Assembly: GCF_023703415.1 (NCBI RefSeq)
Contig: NZ_JAGMTU010000004.1
Span: 124,001-188,000, forward strand
From: Microbacterium sp. USTB-Y
GTDB lineage: Bacteria; Actinomycetota; Actinomycetes; Actinomycetales; Microbacteriaceae
Length of the DNA: 64,000 nt
Reading direction: 5' to 3'
Of the stretch, positions 7,088 to 16,463 are shown one piece after another; the first letter of the stretch is position 1; every line of letters begins with the position of its first letter. A program made the translations under genes and the position numbers. The notes below the pieces were generated by a model that saw nothing but the letters and a program-made list of their open reading frames with translations, was not told the origin of the DNA and ran no database searches.

Positions 7088-9871
7088 TCAGGCGCGCGGC
7101 TTCTCCACCATCTCGGTCGTCTCGATCTCGTCGCCGACCTGGATGTCGTTGTACTTGCCGAGGCCGATACCGGCCTCGAAGTCCGTGCGGACCTCGGTGA
7201 CGTCGTCCTTGAAGCGGCGCAGCGACTCGATGGCGAGGCCATCGGCGATGACCACGCCGTCGCGGATGACGCGCGCCTTGGCGTTGCGCGTGATCGTGCC
7301 GGAGCGGACGATGACACCCGCGATGTTGCCGAACTTGGAGGAGCGGAACACCTCGCGGATCTCGGCGACACCCGACTGGACCTCTTCGAACTCCGGCTTG
7401 AGCATGCCCTTGAGGGAGTTCTCGATCTCGTCGATCGCGTTGTAGATGACCGAGTAGAACCGCACGTCCACGCCCTCGCGGGACGCGGCCTCGCGGGCCT
7501 TGGTGTCGGGACGGACGTTGAAGCCCACGATGATCGCGTTGTCGATCGTCGCGAGGTTCACATCGGACTCGGTGATCGCGCCCACGCCGCGGTGGATGAT
7601 GCGCAGCTGCACCGAGTCGTCGACCTCGATCTTGAGCAGTGACTCCTCCAGCGCCTCGACGGCACCGGACACGTCGCCCTTGATAATGAGGTTGAGCGTC
7701 TCGACCTTGCCCTCTTCGAGTGCACGGGTGAAGTCCTCGAGCGAGATGCGCTTGCGGGCCTTGGCCAGCTGTGCGTTGCGCTCGACGGCCTCGCGCTTCT
7801 CCGCGATCTGGCGCGCCATGCGGTCTTCCTCGGTGACGATGAAGACGTCGCCGGCACGCGGGACCGAGTTCAGACCCTGCACCTGGACCGGACGGGACGG
7901 AGCCGCGGCCTCGACCGCATCGCCGTTCTCGTCGATCATGGCGCGGACGCGTCCGTACGCGGTGCCCGCGACGATCGCGTCGCCGACGCGGAGCGTTCCG
8001 GACTGGATCAGCACCGTGGCGACCGAACCGCGGCCCTTGTCGAGCTTCGCCTCGATGGCGATGCCTCGTGCGGCCTTGTTCGGGTTGGCGGTGAGGTCCA
8101 GGCCGGCGTCCGCGGTGAGCAGCACGGCGTCCAGGAGCTCCTGGATGCCCGTGTTGGCCCGTGCCGAGACGTCGACGAACATGACGTCGCCGCCGTACTC
8201 CTCGGCGACCAGACCGTACTCGGTGAGCTGCTGGCGCACCTTGGCCGGGTTGGCCTCGGGCTTGTCGACCTTGTTGACCGCGACCACGATCGGCACGTTC
8301 GCCGCCTGGGCGTGGTTGAGGGCCTCCACCGTCTGCGGCATGATGCCGTCGTCGGCGGCGACCACGAGGATGGCGATGTCGGTCACCTGGGCGCCACGGG
8401 CACGCATGGCGGTGAACGCCTCGTGACCCGGGGTGTCGATGAAGGTGATCGCACGCTCGATGCCCTCGTGCTCGGTCCACACCTGGTACGCACCGATGTG
8501 CTGCGTGATGCCGCCGGCCTCGCCCTCGATGACGTTGGTCTGGCGGATCGCGTCGAGCAGTCGGGTCTTACCGTGGTCGACGTGGCCCATGACGGTGACC
8601 ACCGGAGGACGGATCTCGAGGTCGTCCTCGCTCTCCGCCTCCAGCTCGGCCTCGAGGTCGAGACCGAAGCCCTCGAGGAGCTCTTTGTCCTCGTCCTCGG
8701 GCGAGACCATCTGGATCGTGTAGCCGAGCTCGGCGCCGAGCACCTCGAACGTCGCCTCGTCCAGCGACTCGGTGGCCGTGGCCATCTCGCCGAGGTTGAA
8801 GAGGATCGTCACGAGCGTGCCGGGCTGCACGGTGTAGCCGCGCAGGGCCTCGAGCTTGTCCGCGAAGTCGGCGATCGATGCGCCACGACGCAGGCGGATG
8901 ATCTCGCCGTTGCCCTTGGAGACGTTGACGCCGCCGACGACCGGCGCCGACCGCATCTCGAACTCCTGCCGCTTCGCCCGCCGCGACTTGCGCTGCTTGC
9001 TCTTGCCGCCGCCCTTGCCGAACGCGCCGGCGGTACCCCCGCCGGGGCCGCGGCCGCGACCGCCACCGCCGCCGGGACGACCGGCGAAGCCGCCGGCCGG
9101 AGCGCCGCCGGGGCGCTGGAAGCCACCCGCACCGGCACCGGCGCCGCCGGGACGGCCGGGACCGCCGGTGCGCTGCTGGAACGGAGCGCCGGGACGACCG
9201 GCACCGCCCTGACCGGGACGGCCGGGACGACCGGCACCCTGGCCGGGACGAGGCGCGCCGACGCGCGGCGAACCGGGACGCGGAGCCTGCGGACGAGGAA
9301 TGTTGCCCGGGGTCGGACGCTGACCCATCCCCTGCTGGGAGGCGAACGGGTTGTTGCCCGGTCGCGGACCGGCGGGACGCTGCCCCATGCCCTGCGACGA
9401 GGCGAACGGGTTGTTGCCGGGGCGCGGGGCTCCGGGCTTGGGCGCGGCGGATCCGCCGGGCTTGGGCGCAGACGACTTCTCGGCCGCCGGAGCAGCCGGA
9501 GCCGCGGGAGCCGCCGGTGCGGCGGGAGCCGCGGGCTTCTCCGCAGCCGGCGCCGGAGCAGCCTCGGCAGGCTTGGCGGGACCCGGCTTGGGACCGGGGG
9601 TCGGCGCCTTCGGACCGGGCTTGGGCGCGCCGGCGGTCGCCGGAGTCGCCGACGCGGAGCCGCCGGGCTTGGCCGCCGGAGACGGCGCGGGTGCGCCGCC
9701 GGCGGGCTTGTCGGCCTCGATCGCAGCACGCAGCTTGCGCGCCACCGGAGGCTCGATGGTCGATGAGGGGGACTTCACGAACTCTCCGAGCTCCTTGAGC
9801 TTCGCGAGAGCGAACTTGCTGTCGACGCCGAGTTCAGCGGCGATCTCGTGCACGCGTGGTTTACCAGCCAC
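7088..9871 (-). CDS. infB: Translation initiation factor IF-2
   Basis: GTPase that places initiator tRNA on the 30S subunit. The 927-residue protein starts with an IF2_N domain ([20 protein letters not shown]), then a disordered Pro/Ala/Gly linker, a basic RGG-like stretch with [16 protein letters not shown], a second IF2_N-type segment, and the G domain with [16 protein letters not shown] and NKVD, ending in domains II-IV. The start is GTG at 9871 behind AGGAG. The linker carries a 20-residue tandem repeat (see separate entry) and is typical of actinobacterial IF-2. It follows ylxR by 59 bases. Confidence 0.97.
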   Translation of the reverse strand: MAGKPRVHEIAAELGVDSKFALAKLKELGEFVKSPSSTIEPPVARKLRAAIEADKPAGGAPAPSPAAKPGGSASATPATAGAPKPGPKAPTPGPKPGPAKPAEAAPAPAAEKPAAPAAPAAPAAPAAPAAEKSSAPKPGGSAAPKPGAPRPGNNPFASSQGMGQRPAGPRPGNNPFASQQGMGQRPTPGNIPRPQAPRPGSPRVGAPRPGQGAGRPGRPGQGGAGRPGAPFQQRTGGPGRPGGAGAGAGGFQRPGGAPAGGFAGRPGGGGGRGRGPGGGTAGAFGKGGGKSKQRKSRRAKRQEFEMRSAPVVGGVNVSKGNGEIIRLRRGASIADFADKLEALRGYTVQPGTLVTILFNLGEMATATESLDEATFEVLGAELGYTIQMVSPEDEDKELLEGFGLDLEAELEAESEDDLEIRPPVVTVMGHVDHGKTRLLDAIRQTNVIEGEAGGITQHIGAYQVWTEHEGIERAITFIDTPGHEAFTAMRARGAQVTDIAILVVAADDGIMPQTVEALNHAQAANVPIVVAVNKVDKPEANPAKVRQQLTEYGLVAEEYGGDVMFVDVSARANTGIQELLDAVLLTADAGLDLTANPNKAARGIAIEAKLDKGRGSVATVLIQSGTLRVGDAIVAGTAYGRVRAMIDENGDAVEAAAPSRPVQVQGLNSVPRAGDVFIVTEEDRMARQIAEKREAVERNAQLAKARKRISLEDFTRALEEGKVETLNLIIKGDVSGAVEALEESLLKIEVDDSVQLRIIHRGVGAITESDVNLATIDNAIIVGFNVRPDTKAREAASREGVDVRFYSVIYNAIDEIENSLKGMLKPEFEEVQSGVAEIREVFRSSKFGNIAGVIVRSGTITRNAKARVIRDGVVIADGLAIESLRRFKDDVTEVRTDFEAGIGLGKYNDIQVGDEIETTEMVEKPRA
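9316..9435 (-). repeat. 60-base tandem duplication inside infB
   Basis: Two copies with a 60-base period encode a repeated 20-residue unit containing PGNNPFAS-Q and GMGQRP, within the disordered linker of IF-2. The copies differ at several bases, so the duplication is not recent. Confidence 0.75.
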
Positions 9872-9930
9872 AATTCTCCTGTCAGGGTCGGTCCGCCCTG
9901 ACGGGGCAGACCACTAGTCGCGGACGGGTC

Positions 9931-10221
9931 TCATTTCGAGCCGTTCACTTTGTTTCCATAGCCGTTCAGCCGTTTCTCGAGGGTCTGCATGTTCTCTGCT
10001 TCCGGGAATTCCAGCACAGGGGACACACGGAGCGCACGGGCGAAGGCGCGACGCCGCTGAGCGACCTCCACGCACTCCGGAGTCGGATGCACCCACGCAC
10101 CCCGCCCCGGCAGCACGGCCTGCTCGTCGAAGACGAGCTGACCATTCCGGATGACCACCCTGAGCAGAGCGGCGCGAGATGCACGAGCGCGGCAACCGAC
10201 ACACGTTCGTACGGGTTCCAT
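9931..10221 (-). CDS. ylxR: YlxR-family RNA-binding protein (DUF448)
   Basis: A 96-residue protein with the family's opening RTCVGCRARASRAALLRVV and the GRGAWVHPTPECVEVA motif. YlxR proteins bind nucleic acid and in some bacteria modulate RNase P or nucleoid behaviour; the precise role here is not shown. It lies between nusA (49 bases upstream) and infB, its classic place in the nusA operon. The ATG at 10221 leads straight into the conserved domain. Confidence 0.93.
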   Translation of the reverse strand: MEPVRTCVGCRARASRAALLRVVIRNGQLVFDEQAVLPGRGAWVHPTPECVEVAQRRRAFARALRVSPVLEFPEAENMQTLEKRLNGYGNKVNGSK

Positions 10222-10270
10222 CTTACACCTCGGATCTGGACCGCCGGTGCGCGACCCGGCCGGGACGCGC

Positions 10271-11257
10271 TCAGGAAGCGAGCAGCGAGTCCGGCTGGAT
10301 GTCGATCTTGGCGCCGGTGAGCTTCGCGGCCAGGCGGGCGTTCTGCCCTTCCTTGCCGATCGCGAGCGACAGCTGATAGTCGGGGACCAGGGCGCGGACG
10401 GCCTTCGTCCCCGCGTCCAGCACGAACGCGCTCGTCACCTTGGCCGGCGACAGCGCATGGGCGACGAAGGTCGCCAGATCCTGGTGGTAGTCGACGATGT
10501 CGATCTTCTCCCCCGCCAGCTCCTCGGTGACCGCACGGACACGCCGGCCCATCTCGCCGATGCAGGCGCCCTTGGCGTTGATCGCGGGATCGTTCGCCTT
10601 CACCGCGATCTTGCTGCGGTGCCCCGCCTCGCGCGCGAGCGCGACGATCTCCACCAGACCCGCGGCGATCTCCGGCACCTCGAGTGCGAAGAGCTTGCGG
10701 ACGAGCCCGGGGTGCGTGCGAGAGACGGTGATCGCCGGGCCCTTCAGCCCCTTGGCGACCGACGTCACGTAGACGCGGATGCGGGTTCCGTGCGTGTACT
10801 CCTCACCGGGCACTTGCTCCTCGGGAGGGAGGATCGCCTCGACGGATCCGAGGTCCACGTGGATCATGCGCGGGTTCGGGCCCTGCTGGATGACGCCGGC
10901 GACGATGTCGCCCTCCTTGCCGCGGAACTCGCCGAGCACGGCGTCGTCGGCGATGTCGCGCAGGCGCTGGCCGATGACCTGCTTCGCGGCGAAAGCGGCG
11001 ATGCGACCGAAGTCGTCGGGCGTCGAGTCCTCTTCGCCGATCACGGCTCCGTCGTCGTCGAGGACGGGCACCATCACGGCGACGTGGCCGGTCTTGCGGT
11101 CGAGCTCGACGCGCGTTCCGTCCGTGAGGGAGCCGTCGTGGGAGTCGTGCTTCGCGTACGCGGTCAGGACGGCCTGTTCGATGATCGCGATCAGCTCGTC
11201 GAAGGGGATCTCCTTCTCCCGCTCGATCGTGCGCAGCAATCCGAGATCGATATCCAT
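10271..11257 (-). CDS. nusA: Transcription termination/antitermination factor NusA
   Basis: Binds RNA polymerase and nascent RNA to control pausing, termination and antitermination. The 328-residue protein has the N-terminal polymerase-binding domain, an S1 domain (EGDIVAGVIQQGPNP), and two KH domains (including GACIGEMGRRVRAV and LAIGKEGQNARLAAKLTGAKIDI). It lacks the C-terminal acidic repeats of E. coli NusA, as usual outside Proteobacteria. ATG 11257 has a good GGGAGG ribosome site; an in-frame start 45 bases upstream does not. A possible -10 (TATCGT, 11315-11320) lies about 60 bases upstream. The rimP gene that usually precedes nusA is not here. Confidence 0.96.
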   Translation of the reverse strand: MDIDLGLLRTIEREKEIPFDELIAIIEQAVLTAYAKHDSHDGSLTDGTRVELDRKTGHVAVMVPVLDDDGAVIGEEDSTPDDFGRIAAFAAKQVIGQRLRDIADDAVLGEFRGKEGDIVAGVIQQGPNPRMIHVDLGSVEAILPPEEQVPGEEYTHGTRIRVYVTSVAKGLKGPAITVSRTHPGLVRKLFALEVPEIAAGLVEIVALAREAGHRSKIAVKANDPAINAKGACIGEMGRRVRAVTEELAGEKIDIVDYHQDLATFVAHALSPAKVTSAFVLDAGTKAVRALVPDYQLSLAIGKEGQNARLAAKLTGAKIDIQPDSLLAS

Positions 11258-11426
11258 GGCGGCCTCCCTGTTCAGCTCTCGTCGGCGCGCATCCGCACGC
11301 ACGACATCCGTACAACGATACCCTGGCCCGGCTCCCGGCGCGATCGACGGCCGCCCGCGCGCGCCTTCGCCGCGGGGATCCGGAACCCCTGGCGCCGAAG
11401 TGCGCTCGCGGAGCGAAGCGCAGGTC

Positions 11427-12467
11427 TCAACCGCGCGACGCGGAGTCGAGCCCGTTGATGGCGTCGATGAGCCGGAACAGCCCTCCGACGGCTCGCTGGT
11501 CGAGGTGCAGCGTGAGCCGAGGGAGCTCGAGCGCGTCCTTGTCGGCCAGCTCCACCGGCAGCGGCCCGCTCGCCTCGATCCGCCCTGCCGCGAGCATCCA
11601 TCCGAACTGCTCGTCGAGTCGAGCGATCTCCTCGGCCGTGGGGGCGTTCCGCAGCCGCAGCACCAGGACGTCCCCGACCCAGCGCAGCGAGTCGTAGTTG
11701 CGCCAGAAACCGGTGATCGCCGCGGTCGCCTCGGCGATGGAGTCGGTGATCCGCACCCGGTCGAAGTCGCCCGGCGAGATCACGCCGGTCGGCGCCAGAT
11801 CCTCCTGTACGAAGCGCTCCAGACCGCGCCAGAACGTACCGCCGGTCGCGTCCAGCAGTACGATCGGCATCGGCTCCGCCTTGCCGGTCTGCTGCAGCGT
11901 GAGCAGCTCGAACATCTCGTCCAGGGTGCCGAAGCCGCCGGGCAGGCAGATGAACCCGCGCGACTCCTTCATGAGCATCAGCTTGCGCGTGAAGAAGTAC
12001 TTCATCGCGACGATGTGCTCCTGGTCGGCGACGATCGCGTTCGCCTTCTCCTCGAACGGGAGGCGGATGGACACCCCGAGCGAGCGCTCGGGGCCGGCGC
12101 CCTCCGCGGCAGCCTGCATGATCCCGGGGCCGGCCCCGGTGACGACCATCCAGCCCTCTGCGGCGAGCGCGGCCGCGACGTCCCGCGCCTGCCGGTAGAG
12201 CGGATCGTCCTGCGCCGTGCGGGCCGATCCGAACACGGTCACCTTAGGCACGCCGCGGAACGGGGCGAACAGCCGGAACGCCTCGCGCATCTCGCTGAGC
12301 GCGGCGGACGCGATCTTCAGATCGAGCCGATCCGTGCGATCCTCGCCGAGCAGCACCGCGGTCTGCAGCAGCCGCAGCACGAGGCGGCGGTCGGCATGCA
12401 CCCCGGCATCGTCGAGGACGGCGTTGATCTCGGCGCGCAGCGCCGGCGGGAGGATCTCCTCAGTCAT
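11427..12467 (-). CDS. LOG-family (lysine decarboxylase-like, TIGR00730-type) protein
   Basis: A 346-residue Rossmann-type protein with the family hallmarks VTGAGPGIMQAA and CLPGGFGTLDE, plus KYFFTRKLMLMKESRG. LOG proteins hydrolyse nucleoside 5'-monophosphates at the N-glycosidic bond, in some organisms releasing cytokinins. This one has extra N- and C-terminal regions of about 70 and 110 residues beyond the core, as in longer actinobacterial members, and its substrate is unknown. It lies upstream of nusA on the same strand with a 169-base gap. Confidence 0.88.
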   Translation of the reverse strand: MTEEILPPALRAEINAVLDDAGVHADRRLVLRLLQTAVLLGEDRTDRLDLKIASAALSEMREAFRLFAPFRGVPKVTVFGSARTAQDDPLYRQARDVAAALAAEGWMVVTGAGPGIMQAAAEGAGPERSLGVSIRLPFEEKANAIVADQEHIVAMKYFFTRKLMLMKESRGFICLPGGFGTLDEMFELLTLQQTGKAEPMPIVLLDATGGTFWRGLERFVQEDLAPTGVISPGDFDRVRITDSIAEATAAITGFWRNYDSLRWVGDVLVLRLRNAPTAEEIARLDEQFGWMLAAGRIEASGPLPVELADKDALELPRLTLHLDQRAVGGLFRLIDAINGLDSASRG

Positions 12468-12542
12468 GCCCCCAGCGTGTCACGGACGCGTGAACGCCCG
12501 GTGCTGCCGCGCCCGTCGATCGGATCCGGATCCGCATCCGCA

Positions 12543-12974
12543 TCAGGCCCAGGGCATCGGCCGTTCCGGCAGGCGCGCGCTGTCGTCGGGCAGGTGCGGC
12601 AGCGCCTCGCCGCCGGCACGGATGCACAGCCAGCGCAGCTCGCCGGGGCTGTCCGGACGCGCACGCCAGGTCCGCGGCACGCCCTGGCCGACACGCACCA
12701 CGGTGCCGGGCCCGACCTCGACGAGCTCGTCGCCGACGCCCATCTGGCCCTGTCCGGAGAGGAACACGTAGAGCTCCTCGATCCGCGAATGGGTGTGCCA
12801 GTACCCCGCCTCCTCCCCGGGGAGCAGGGCGTTGGCGGTCATCCCGATGTACTGCATCGTGAGTTCGTGGTCGACGACCCGCCGGCCGTCGCGCGACCGA
12901 GTCTCGTCGAACCCGCCGTGGAAGGCCCGCCACTCGTCCGGCCCCCCGATGTTCGTGATCTCGTAGTCGCTCAT
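12543..12974 (-). CDS. Cupin-domain protein
   Basis: A 143-residue single-domain cupin. The first metal motif is seen as GYWHTHSRIEELYVFLSGQG (H-x-H with a Glu), followed by a second beta-strand half with PGTVVRVGQGVPRTWRA. Cupins of this size bind a metal and may be isomerases, dioxygenases or sugar-binding proteins; no substrate can be assigned. Its ATG overlaps the stop of the PNPOx-like gene by four bases, so the two are coupled, probably at the tail of the P1-peptidase transcript. Confidence 0.85.
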   Translation of the reverse strand: MSDYEITNIGGPDEWRAFHGGFDETRSRDGRRVVDHELTMQYIGMTANALLPGEEAGYWHTHSRIEELYVFLSGQGQMGVGDELVEVGPGTVVRVGQGVPRTWRARPDSPGELRWLCIRAGGEALPHLPDDSARLPERPMPWA

Positions 12975-13570
12975 GCGCCCTTCCCCTCGTCCGCGCCGTC
13001 ACGACCGCCCTCGCCGTCGCTCCAGGTTCGCAGCCAGCCGTTCCCGTGGCGGGCGTACACGATGCGGGTGTGCCGGCGATCCACCGCTCCCTGCCAGAAC
13101 TCGATCCGGCTCGGCACGATCCGCCAGAGCACCCACTCCCCCTCCGCCACTCCGGTCCGTGCGGAAGCCGGACGCGCGGCGAGGTCCGCCGCACTCTCGC
13201 CCGCGGGGGCCTCCTGCACCGGGCCGCGCACGCGGACGGCGCGCATCACGGGCTGCCACCAGAAGTTCAGCGCGGCCGCGGGAGTCGCCTCGAGCTGGCG
13301 GCCCTTGGCCGAGGAGCGCGTTCCCGCGAACGCCCAGCCGCGCTCGTCGACGTCCTTGAGGATGAGCGTGCGCGCGTCGGGGACGCCGTCGGCATCGACC
13401 GTCGCCAGCGTCGCCGCGTGCGGCTCGGCGACACCCGCCTCGGCGGCCCCGGTGATCCAGTTCAGGAACAGGGCGAGCGGATCGCCCGTCACCGATTCGG
13501 GATGGAGCGCGGGCGGGGAGCCGGTCAGCGACGGGCGCGACCGCAACCAGGCGGCGGGCGTGGTGTGCAT
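12971..13570 (-). CDS. Pyridoxamine 5'-phosphate oxidase-family protein
   Basis: A 199-residue flavin-binding split-barrel protein like PdxH. It shows a DPLALFLNWITGA opening, ATVDADGVPDARTLILKDVDERG, FWWQPVMRAVRVRGPV, and a C-terminal segment with IEFWQGAVDRRHTR near the end, the position of PdxH substrate contacts. It may make pyridoxal phosphate or act on another substrate; PdxH itself is usually a little longer. ATG 13570 is used because the frame upstream is antisense-like sequence of the peptidase. It lies 35 bases after the P1 peptidase and overlaps the cupin by four bases. Confidence 0.82.
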   Translation of the reverse strand: MHTTPAAWLRSRPSLTGSPPALHPESVTGDPLALFLNWITGAAEAGVAEPHAATLATVDADGVPDARTLILKDVDERGWAFAGTRSSAKGRQLEATPAAALNFWWQPVMRAVRVRGPVQEAPAGESAADLAARPASARTGVAEGEWVLWRIVPSRIEFWQGAVDRRHTRIVYARHGNGWLRTWSDGEGGRDGADEGKGA

Positions 13571-13605
13571 GCCCCCATCCTGCAGGATCCGCGCCCCGGG
13601 GCGCC

Positions 13606-14769
13606 TCAGCGCGCCGCGATCCGCGCCGCCGTCGCCCGGATCTCGTCGTGCGGGAGCGCGAAGCTCTCGTGGCCGTCCCGCCCCGTCATGTCCTCGGCGG
13701 CGACGAGGGCGTTCCAGACCGCCTCGTCGACGGCCTGCACCGCGGCCGTGAGGAACGGATCCATCCGCCCCCAGGGCACGAAGCGCAGCTCCTCGTACCC
13801 GGCCGGCTCGTCCGCGGGGAACGCCGAGCTCAGCGCACCGGAGTTGGCCGTCGACAGCGCCAGCACGATGTCGCCGGAGAAATGGCTGCCCGCGGTTCCG
13901 CTGCGACCGAGTCCCAGTGCGCCGCGGCGGGCGAGCGCCGCGCACTGCCCCGGCAGCAGCGGTGCATTCGTGACGATCACGACGATCGCGGACCCGGCTC
14001 CGCTCGCGGCACGCCCTCGGGCGCGGTCCTCGGCGAACCAGTCGGTGTCGTCCATCGGGTTCGGTGCCGCGGTCCGCTGCCCGAGCGGGATGCCGCCCAG
14101 GCGCAGTTCCGATCGGGAGCCGAAGTTCGCCTGGACCAGCGCGGCGACGACGTACTCGTCCTCCCCGTGCCGGACGACGCGGGAGGCCGTGCCCGTGCCG
14201 CCCTTGAAGCCGTAGCAGTTCATCCCGGTTCCGCCGCCGACGCTCCCCTCCTGGACCGGTCCGGCCTTCGCCGCATCCAGCGCCTCGGCCGCGTGCTCGG
14301 GACGCACGTGACCGCCGTTGATGTCGTTGAGGTACCCGTCCCAGGTCTCCCCCACGACCGGCAGCAGCCACTGCGCCGCGAGGTCGGGACGGGTCGCGGC
14401 GAGCCAGGCGTCGACACCGGCGTGCACGGCTCCCACCGCGTGCGAGTTGGTGATCGCGATCGGCAGGGCGAGGGATCCGGATTCGTCGATCCAGCTGCGC
14501 CCCGTGAGCTCCCCGTTGCCGTTGAACGAGTGCACCGCGGCCGCGCACGCGTCGCCCACGCCGGCGCGTCCGCGCGGCAGGATCGCGGTCACCCCGGAGC
14601 GCACGGCGTGGGCGCCCTCCCCCGTCACGAGCGTCGTGAAGCCGACCTCGAGGCCGGGGACATCGGTGATCGCGTCGAGCGCACCGGGTTCGCCGTCGAA
14701 GACGATGCCGAGGTCGCGGGCGCGCGGGCGCCGTTCCCGCTGCTGCGAGGAGGGACGTGACGTCATCAT
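13606..14769 (-). CDS. P1-family (DmpA-type, S58) aminopeptidase
   Basis: A 387-residue self-processing N-terminal-nucleophile hydrolase. The predicted autocleavage site is Gly259-Ser260, in SGAG|SAIVVIVTNAPL; Ser260 would become the nucleophile of the beta chain. RSGTAGSHFSGDIVLALST follows, as in DmpA. Known members cleave N-terminal D- or L-amino acids or beta-amino acids from peptides. No signal peptide is seen, so it should act in the cytoplasm. It is divergent from an APC permease, with two palindromes between them, and leads a probable operon with the PNPOx-like and cupin genes. Two adjacent ATG codons (14769 and 14766) could start it. Confidence 0.9.
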   Translation of the reverse strand: MMTSRPSSQQRERRPRARDLGIVFDGEPGALDAITDVPGLEVGFTTLVTGEGAHAVRSGVTAILPRGRAGVGDACAAAVHSFNGNGELTGRSWIDESGSLALPIAITNSHAVGAVHAGVDAWLAATRPDLAAQWLLPVVGETWDGYLNDINGGHVRPEHAAEALDAAKAGPVQEGSVGGGTGMNCYGFKGGTGTASRVVRHGEDEYVVAALVQANFGSRSELRLGGIPLGQRTAAPNPMDDTDWFAEDRARGRAASGAGSAIVVIVTNAPLLPGQCAALARRGALGLGRSGTAGSHFSGDIVLALSTANSGALSSAFPADEPAGYEELRFVPWGRMDPFLTAAVQAVDEAVWNALVAAEDMTGRDGHESFALPHDEIRATAARIAAR

Positions 14770-14784
14770 GGTTCCGATCTACTT

Positions 14785-14798
14785 TGAACGATTGTTCA
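14785..14798. promoter_or_regulatory. Palindromic operator 1 (TGAAC-N4-GTTCA)
   Basis: Perfect TGAAC GATT GTTCA palindrome, 15 bases before the peptidase start. It matches operator 2 in layout. It also fits the LexA core GAAC-N4-GTTC, but the partner copy and local TetR gene favour the TetR. Confidence 0.6.
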
Positions 14799-14827
14799 GA
14801 AGTTTACGACAGATCCTCCTCATTTGC

Positions 14828-14856
14828 TTGACAGTATCGAGTTAACCCTCTTGAAT
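14828..14856 (+). promoter_or_regulatory. Promoter of the APC permease
   Basis: TTGACA at 14828-14833 and TTGAAT at 14851-14856, separated by exactly 17 bases. The -10 lies inside operator 2, which predicts repression by occlusion. Confidence 0.6.
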
Positions 14857-14866
14857 CACTGTTCAA
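14851..14866. promoter_or_regulatory. Palindromic operator 2 (TTGAAT-N4-GTTCAA)
   Basis: TTGAA TCACTG TTCAA, the same spacing as operator 1 with one base off the perfect palindrome. It overlaps the predicted -10 of the permease. Likely bound by the TetR encoded at 16464. Confidence 0.6.
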
Positions 14867-14911
14867 GCGCCGCGGCTGTCCCGATGCCACGGCGGATCCC
14901 ACCAGGAGCCG

Positions 14912-16405
14912 ATGATGTCTCGACCGTCCCCCGCCGATTCTTCGACCGCCGCCCCGCCGGACCCCGCGCTGACCGGCGGCACCGCACTCGCCCGCCGCCG
15001 CCTCGGCGTCTGGGCGATCGTCTTCTTCGTGATCTCCGCCGCGGCTCCGCTCACGGTGGTCGCCAGTGCCGCCCCCACCGACTTCCGCCTCGCCGGGATC
15101 GGCGGCCCCGGCGCGATGCTCGCCTCGGGCGTCGTCCTGATGCTGTTCGCGGTCGGCTTCACCGCGATGTCCCGGTACGTGCGCAACGCGGGAGCGTTCT
15201 ACATCTACGGGGCGAAGGGTCTCGGCAAGCCGGTGGGGATCGGGATCGTGTTCGTCACGATCTTCTCCTATGCCGCCCTCTGCATCTGCTTCTACGGCTT
15301 CGTCGGGTTCTTCGGCGAGATGACCTTCGACGCGCTTTTCGGGATCAAGCTGCCCTGGACCGTATACGCGCTCATCGCCTTCCTCGCCGTCGGCATCCTC
15401 GGCTACCGCAAGATCGACGTGGGGGCGAAGGTGCTCGCCGTGCTGCTCACCGCCGAGGTCGCGATCCTGCTGGTCCTCGCCATCGGCGTGCTCGCCCAGG
15501 GCGGGCCCGAGCCGATCTCGTTCGCCGCCTTCGCCCCGCAGAACGTGTTCTTCGCCGCGGGCAGCGGCGCGCTGTTCGTGTTCGGATTCGGCGCCTACCT
15601 GGGCTTCGAGAGCACGGCGATCTACACGGAGGAGGCGATCCGGCCGGCCCGTGCGGTGCCGATGGCGACCTACATCGCGATCGCGTTCCTGGGCGTCTTC
15701 TACGCCTTCACGTTCTGGATCCTCACAGTCGCCTTCGGCGTCGACGGCGTGCTCAAGCTCGCTCAGCAGGACACCTTCCAGGACATGGTCTTCGATGCGG
15801 GCGAGCAGTACCTGGGTCTCTGGGCGTCGATCACGATGCGGATCCTCATCGTGACGAGCTTCTTCGCCTGCCTGCTCGCATTCCACAACGCCTGCACGCG
15901 CTATCTGTTCTCGATCGGACGCGAGCGCCTGCTGCCCGGCTGGCTCGCCCGCACCCAGATCAAGACCCAGGCGCCGCACCATGCCAGCCTCGTGATGAGC
16001 ATCATCTCGCTCGCCGCGATCGTCATCACGCTCGCCACCGGCGCCGACCCGTTCCTCGGCTTCGCCCTGCCCGTCTACTCCGTCGGCGTGGCCGGCCTCG
16101 TGTTCGCGCAGGCGGTCGCCGCGATCGCCGTCGTGGGCTTCTTCCTGCGCGACCGTCGAGGACACAGCGTCTGGCGCGTGCTCGTCGCCCCGGCCCTCGG
16201 CGCGCTCGGCCTCATCGTCGGATGGATCCTCATCGCGACGAACTTCCGCCTCGTCTCCGGGGTGGAGGGGCCGATCAACCTGGCACTGCTCGCCCCGACA
16301 CCCGTCCTGTTCCTCGCGGGGATCGTGATCGGGTTCGTGCTCAGGGTCCGCAACCCCCGGCACTATGCTGAGCTGACCACCGTGGTCGTCGACGACGAGA
16401 GCTGA
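14912..16405 (+). CDS. APC-superfamily amino-acid permease
   Basis: A 497-residue membrane protein with about 12 hydrophobic segments. The first contains AIVFFVISAAAPLTVVASAA, a typical APC helix 1, and GFGAYLGFESTAIYTEEA is the conserved helix 6 region. It should import an amino acid, peptide-derived amine or related compound by proton coupling; substrate unknown. Two ATGs (14912 and 14915) follow AGGAG; the second is better spaced. It is divergent from the P1 peptidase and followed by a TetR gene 58 bases downstream, suggesting peptidase, permease and regulator form one uptake-and-use unit. Confidence 0.92.
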   Translation: MMSRPSPADSSTAAPPDPALTGGTALARRRLGVWAIVFFVISAAAPLTVVASAAPTDFRLAGIGGPGAMLASGVVLMLFAVGFTAMSRYVRNAGAFYIYGAKGLGKPVGIGIVFVTIFSYAALCICFYGFVGFFGEMTFDALFGIKLPWTVYALIAFLAVGILGYRKIDVGAKVLAVLLTAEVAILLVLAIGVLAQGGPEPISFAAFAPQNVFFAAGSGALFVFGFGAYLGFESTAIYTEEAIRPARAVPMATYIAIAFLGVFYAFTFWILTVAFGVDGVLKLAQQDTFQDMVFDAGEQYLGLWASITMRILIVTSFFACLLAFHNACTRYLFSIGRERLLPGWLARTQIKTQAPHHASLVMSIISLAAIVITLATGADPFLGFALPVYSVGVAGLVFAQAVAAIAVVGFFLRDRRGHSVWRVLVAPALGALGLIVGWILIATNFRLVSGVEGPINLALLAPTPVLFLAGIVIGFVLRVRNPRHYAELTTVVVDDES

Positions 16406-16463
16406 GCCCACGGCCGCCGCATCCGGACACGGCGACCCGGTCACCACGCAGGAAGGGGTCGCC

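Noticed and set aside
9001-9720. Repeat-rich stretch as a mobile or CRISPR-like array
   Set aside because: It is the Pro/Ala/Gly linker of IF-2, in frame throughout, and the repeats lack regular spacers.
10779-13751. Plus-strand open frame of about 990 codons
   Set aside because: Antisense to nusA, the LOG gene, the cupin and the PNPOx-like gene.
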